Shown piece after piece: positions 59,850 to 64,000 of a stretch of 64,000 nucleotides of DNA. The notes beneath the pieces were generated by a model. It was not told the DNA's origin, made no database searches, and was given only the letters and a program-made list of their open reading frames with translations. The stretch spans positions 7,475-71,474 of the forward strand of contig CAVAUJ010000003.1 of assembly GCA_963591995.1 (NCBI GenBank). The letters are read 5' to 3'. The number at the start of each line of letters is the position of its first letter. The first letter of the stretch is position 1. This DNA is from CAG-791 sp963591995 (GTDB lineage: Bacteria; Bacillota; Clostridia; Lachnospirales; Lachnospiraceae). The translations under genes and the position numbers were made by a program.

Positions 59850-62800
59850 ATGAACCGCATGAATCGAAGAACAAGGAACAAATGCGCGCGCGCGGCGGCA
59901 GCCATTCTTGCGGCACAGACCGCAGCTGCCGCAGCATATCTGCCCGCACAGGCTGCTTCCGTGACGGATCTTCAGCAGCAGGCAGAGGATCTGGTGAACC
60001 AGAACGTCATAAGCTCCGGCACGGCGGTCACCGAGGAGAACAATACGGATTCGGAGGACGGAACGCAGGAGGCGCAGGCAGGGGTTAATACGGCAGACAT
60101 CTCCGGGACGGCGGCGGATAGCTACGAGACCATTACCGTTCGTACGACGGAGGAATTCCGTGAGCTGGCGAAGAATTGCCGCTATGACACCTGGTCCAGA
60201 GACAAGAAGGTTCTGCTGGAAGCGGACCTGGATTTCTCCAAAGAGGAATTCACGCCCATTGAATCCTTCGGCGGCATCTTTGACGGACAGGGGCACACCA
60301 TCTCGGGAATTTCGATCTCCGGGAGTATGTCGGAAACCGGTGTGTTCGGAACCATACAGAACACAGGAACGGTATCGAATCTGAAGGCAGAGGGGATCAT
60401 CGCACCGAGCGGCTCGCAGAGCAAGCTCGGCGGCATCGCGGGCATCAATTACGGACAGATCACAGACTGCAGCTTTGACGGACGACTGGAGGGCAACAGT
60501 GAGCTGGGCGGCATCGTCGGCCGGAACGGCCGGATGGGCACGATCTCTTCCTGTACGAGCGGCGGCGCCATTGTCGGTACGACGTCCTGCGGCGGCATTG
60601 CGGGCTACAACGAGGGAACCATCCTGAATTGTGTCAATGAAGCCAACGTCAATACGACCTACCAGGATTCCAATCGGACCGTGGATCAGTTGTCCAGCAC
60701 CATTGAGAACATCCTGACCTCCGGTGATCTCACGAGCTTTGAGAATCTGGAAATCAACGCCGACACCGGCGGCATCGCGGGCTTCTCCTCCGGTGTCATT
60801 GCCTCCTGTACCAATGAGGCACAGATCGGCTATGCCCACGTGGGCTACAACGTGGGCGGCATTGCGGGGCGCAGCTCCGGCTTCCTGCAGAGCAATACCA
60901 ACAATGGGACGATTTACGGCCGCAAGGACGTGGGCGGAATTGTCGGACAGATGCAGCCGTACCTGTCGGTGGAATTCACAGAGGATGCGCTGAGCAGTCT
61001 GGAGTCCGAGCTGGATCAGCTGGATTCCCTGGTGAACACCGGACTGGACAACGCGGACAGCTACAGCACCAGTACGCTCAATCATCTGACGAACATTACC
61101 GGTCTGACCAGGACGGCGCAGGATTCGGCAAAGGGCCTTGCCAGGGAGGGTGCCGATCAATACGATCAGGCGGTGAGCAAGCTGAATACGGCGACCTCCA
61201 CCCTTCAGAGCTCTCTTTCTACGCTCGCCGGCACCTCCGGAAAGCTGGGAACTTATCTGAACAAGGCGGAGAGCGCGGTATCCTCTCTCGGCACGGCGGC
61301 CGGCAGCTATCTGCAGGGGATCAGCCTGAGTCAGGAGGATCGGACGGCCGTCACGAACTACATCAGCCAGTTCAAGGAGGGCGCGGAGAAGGTCAGAAGC
61401 GGCGTGCAGCAGCTCGCCGATCTGAATCTGGACGGGCCGTCCGTTGAAGACGCCGACAGCCAGACACAGCAGGAGCTCCGGCAGCAGGTCTCCGAGGCCC
61501 TGACCACCATCCGCGAGGGGTATGAAGAGATGAACGGCGCCGTGGACGGCATGGTGGAAATTCTGTCCAAGGAGGAGTATCAGGGAAGCGAGGAGGCACA
61601 GGAGGCGCTTTCGAGTCTTCAGGACGTCCGAAGCTCTCTGGATGCCTTGAATGAGGAAATTCAGAATGCCGAGAGCCGGCTGCATGTTCTGGATTCACAG
61701 GACAGCCAGGATGCCTTCACGAACGGCGATTTCTCCGTGAGCGATCTGAACGGTCTGGTGAAGGACCTGACACAGCAGCAGGCAGAGCTGCTGAAGGATT
61801 ATCCGGACATTGCGAATCCGGAGCTGGATCCGGACACGCATTCGGACGAGGAACTGACGGCGTGGTTTATGGACAGCTACGGGCTCAGCCAGGAGGATGC
61901 CGCTGAATATACCGATCGGTACAAGACCTGCCGGGAGCAGTACAAAAGCGTAACGGAGAGCATTGCAGAGCTGCTGGAGAGTGCGGGAAGCCTTGGAACC
62001 GATCCGGAGGCGATTTCCAACTGGATCAAGGAGAGCGCGGAGGACATTCGGAAAACCCTGGAGCAGATTCAATCGGGCATCTCGGATCAGAAGACATCGA
62101 TCAGCGGTCTTTTGAAGATCGCGGAAAAATACAGCGGCAATGCCCTGAATACCTCGGATCTTGCCACCGCACTCAAGAATGCGGGCAGTGCGCTGCAGAA
62201 TGCACCGGACGTCACCTCCGATCTTTCCGGTGCCCTGAATGCGCTGGCTTCTCTGGACCTGAAATTAAACGGCATAAGCGATGCCATGCGCAGCAGCGGC
62301 ACCAATCTGTACGATGCGATGAACCAGCTCAATTCCGAGATCCAGTCGCTCAACGATGCGCTGCGTACGGAATCCGGGGAAGGGCTGGACAATCTGCGGG
62401 CGATCACCTCCCAGTTCGACACGGTCATGGAAACGCTTCGTGAGGCGGCCGAGGATGTGAAGAATGTGGCGGACAATTCCGTTGAGGACGTGTCGGACGA
62501 AGATGTCGCCGGGACCTATGAGGGGCGCGTCACCTCCTGCACCAACTACGGGGCCGTGAACGGCGATACCAATGCCGGCGGCATTACCGGCATGATCGGT
62601 GTCGAGTATGACCTGGATCCGGAAACGGACATTCAGAGCAGCGGGACCTCGTCCCTGGACTATATTTTCCACGCCAAATGCATCGCGGATCATTGCACCA
62701 ACCGCGGCAAGGTGACGGCCCGCAGCAATTACTGCGGCGGCATTGCAGGTCATATGGAAATGGGACTTGCAGCGGACAATGCCAATTATGAAACGGTCAA

Positions 62801-63878
62801 GGGAAACAATTATGTGGGCGGCATCGCGGGCTATTCCGTCGGTGCGGTCCGTGACAATACGGCCAAATGCGAGGTGTCGGGGGCGAAGTACGTGGGCGGC
62901 ATCGCGGGCTACGGCGTAACGCTGCGGAACAACCTGGCCATGGTGAACGCGGCGGAGAGCACGCAATATGTCGGTGCCATCGCCGGGCGGGTGAAGAACA
63001 TCGATGCGCAGCAGGTGTCCGGCAACTATTATTATTCGTCCGATATGTACGGCATCGACGGCGTCAGCTATGCGGGCATCGCCGAAGGCAAGGCCTACGA
63101 CGAGCTCACGGAAATGGAGGGAATTCCGGATTCCTTCCATCAGCTGGTGCTCACCTTCCGGGCAGACGATGCACTTGTGAAGACCATCGCCTGCACCTAC
63201 GGCACCTCCATTCCGGACGATCAGATCCCGGAGGTTCCGGAGAAGGAGGGCTTCCACAGCCGGTGGAGCCGGACGGATTTCAGCGAGATTACATCGGATG
63301 AAGTGATTGAGGCGGAATATTCCAGAATCAACACCTTGCTGGTGTCCGGGGAGAAGCGGTCGGTCGGACAGCCCACCATTGAGGTGGCGGGAAGCTTCCG
63401 GCAGGAGGACAGTCTGGTTGTCACGCTGATGCGGACAGAAGGAACGGAAGAGGAGCGATGGATGGTCTCCATTCCGGAGGACGGTGAGACGGTGCACCAG
63501 ATCCGGTACCTTGCATCCGACACCAACCCGGATCCGGTGATCTACCTGATTCAGGATGGAAAAAAGACAAAGGTGCAGACCGGGACGCTCGGCAAATACG
63601 TTACCTTCGATGCGGAAGGGAGCTCCGTCACCTTTGCGGTGGAGAGAGGCAGCTTTCTGGATTCTCTGCCGGTTCTGGGAGGAACCCTTGCGGCGGCAGC
63701 AGGAGCCGTGGCCGTGATTCTCCACGGCATTCTCAAGAAGAAGCGCCGGGAAAGAGAGAGCCGCTTGCGCAGCGGAGGAAGGCGGCGCGGCGGACACCGG
63801 ACGGGAAAGGGATCGAAGGGATCGCGCCCTGCCGGGAGGTACTTCGATGCGTCGGAGTGGCTGGACGACGAGGTCTGA
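59850..63878 (+). CDS. Giant secreted, membrane-anchored GLUG-repeat/coiled-coil protein
   Basis: The 1,342-residue protein has a signal peptide (residues 1-36, ending AQAAS), a set of GLUG-type repeats (GGIAGxNxGxIxxC, about 165-370), a long helical coiled-coil region (about 375-880, Ser/Leu/Gln-rich, few Cys or Pro), a second set of GLUG-type repeats (about 895-1090), beta-rich repeats and a membrane helix near 1270-1290 with a very basic tail (KKKRRERESR). The helical region resembles those of YhgE/Pip-type proteins, which also accompany MMPL transporters. A structural partner of the transporter at the cell surface is inferred. Confidence 0.82.
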   Translation: MNRMNRRTRNKCARAAAAILAAQTAAAAAYLPAQAASVTDLQQQAEDLVNQNVISSGTAVTEENNTDSEDGTQEAQAGVNTADISGTAADSYETITVRTTEEFRELAKNCRYDTWSRDKKVLLEADLDFSKEEFTPIESFGGIFDGQGHTISGISISGSMSETGVFGTIQNTGTVSNLKAEGIIAPSGSQSKLGGIAGINYGQITDCSFDGRLEGNSELGGIVGRNGRMGTISSCTSGGAIVGTTSCGGIAGYNEGTILNCVNEANVNTTYQDSNRTVDQLSSTIENILTSGDLTSFENLEINADTGGIAGFSSGVIASCTNEAQIGYAHVGYNVGGIAGRSSGFLQSNTNNGTIYGRKDVGGIVGQMQPYLSVEFTEDALSSLESELDQLDSLVNTGLDNADSYSTSTLNHLTNITGLTRTAQDSAKGLAREGADQYDQAVSKLNTATSTLQSSLSTLAGTSGKLGTYLNKAESAVSSLGTAAGSYLQGISLSQEDRTAVTNYISQFKEGAEKVRSGVQQLADLNLDGPSVEDADSQTQQELRQQVSEALTTIREGYEEMNGAVDGMVEILSKEEYQGSEEAQEALSSLQDVRSSLDALNEEIQNAESRLHVLDSQDSQDAFTNGDFSVSDLNGLVKDLTQQQAELLKDYPDIANPELDPDTHSDEELTAWFMDSYGLSQEDAAEYTDRYKTCREQYKSVTESIAELLESAGSLGTDPEAISNWIKESAEDIRKTLEQIQSGISDQKTSISGLLKIAEKYSGNALNTSDLATALKNAGSALQNAPDVTSDLSGALNALASLDLKLNGISDAMRSSGTNLYDAMNQLNSEIQSLNDALRTESGEGLDNLRAITSQFDTVMETLREAAEDVKNVADNSVEDVSDEDVAGTYEGRVTSCTNYGAVNGDTNAGGITGMIGVEYDLDPETDIQSSGTSSLDYIFHAKCIADHCTNRGKVTARSNYCGGIAGHMEMGLAADNANYETVKGNNYVGGIAGYSVGAVRDNTAKCEVSGAKYVGGIAGYGVTLRNNLAMVNAAESTQYVGAIAGRVKNIDAQQVSGNYYYSSDMYGIDGVSYAGIAEGKAYDELTEMEGIPDSFHQLVLTFRADDALVKTIACTYGTSIPDDQIPEVPEKEGFHSRWSRTDFSEITSDEVIEAEYSRINTLLVSGEKRSVGQPTIEVAGSFRQEDSLVVTLMRTEGTEEERWMVSIPEDGETVHQIRYLASDTNPDPVIYLIQDGKKTKVQTGTLGKYVTFDAEGSSVTFAVERGSFLDSLPVLGGTLAAAAGAVAVILHGILKKKRRERESRLRSGGRRRGGHRTGKGSKGSRPAGRYFDASEWLDDEV

Positions 63879-63962
63879 GCAACGAGGTCCGGGCGGATAA
63901 GGTCTGCGTTCGCAGCGATGCAGTGTCTGCGCAGGCCGGAATATGCGAATAGGTAATACAGC

Positions 63963-63998
63963 AAAAGGGAGGATTCCGTGGAAGGAATCCTCCCTTTT
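63963..63998. terminator. Bidirectional terminator at the end of the MMPL operon
   Basis: A perfect 15-bp inverted repeat (63963-63977 with 63984-63998) has a six-base loop and built-in AAAA and TTTT ends, so it can work on both strands. The 84 bases before it hold no gene. Confidence 0.85.
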
Positions 63999-64000
63999 GA

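Overview
This window looks like a chromosomal piece of a strictly anaerobic, moderately high-GC Gram-positive bacterium, most likely a Lachnospiraceae-type Clostridium. The evidence is a type II fatty-acid operon with FabK as enoyl reductase, an oxygen-sensitive glycyl radical enzyme, MurT/GatD, an LCP-family protein, an L,D-transpeptidase, BspA-type leucine-rich repeats and the absence of outer-membrane genes. I see no rRNA, tRNA, CRISPR array, transposase or phage gene. The species assignment is inference.

Layout. 1-2,000: the tail of an unidentified gene, a YeiH-type membrane protein on the minus strand and a small EamA transporter, closed by two terminators. 2,188-11,712: a compact acpP-fabK-fabD-fabG-fabF-accB-fabZ-accC-accD-accA operon ending in an ACSM-like acyl-CoA synthetase. 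It has neither fabH nor fabT. 11,748-14,480: a PAS/winged-helix regulator and a lipoprotein. 14,584-18,670 (minus): a glycyl radical enzyme (GRE), its activase and an XRE-cupin regulator, with a control region carrying a 32-bp dyad and 17-nt iterons. 18,848-26,313: a surface-anchored caspase-like protein, a glycosyltransferase, an AzlC protein, a PHP phosphoesterase, a CmpB-like membrane protein and an HD protein. 26,326-38,252: a cell-wall region (ddl, murF, an ABC-F ATPase, an L,D-transpeptidase, murT, gatD) interspersed with tcdA, a MATE exporter and an acyltransferase-like membrane protein. 38,245-50,208: a surface-polysaccharide region (flippase, MBOAT plus DHHW O-acylation pair, GT2, two large membrane proteins, a radical SAM enzyme and a UGM-like flavoprotein) with a highly structured 212-nt element at 48,090-48,301. 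50,248-54,803: an LRR protein, a VWA-like protein and a large LCP protein. 54,859-57,050: a TetR regulator divergent from an amidohydrolase and a small unknown protein. 57,206-63,878: an MMPL transporter followed by a 1,342-residue secreted, membrane-anchored repeat/coiled-coil protein.

How the genes work together. The fab/acc genes supply membrane lipid. The 26-38 kb genes build and amidate peptidoglycan. The 38-55 kb genes probably make, modify, export and attach a secondary wall polymer. The GRE cassette is the most distinctive metabolic unit. Its catalytic loop carries Val where eliminating dehydratases carry Glu, no transporter or downstream enzyme lies beside it, and it has its own regulator and operator-like DNA, so its substrate is open. 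The structured element at 48,090-48,301 and the MMPL/giant-protein pair are the other leading candidates for undescribed biology.
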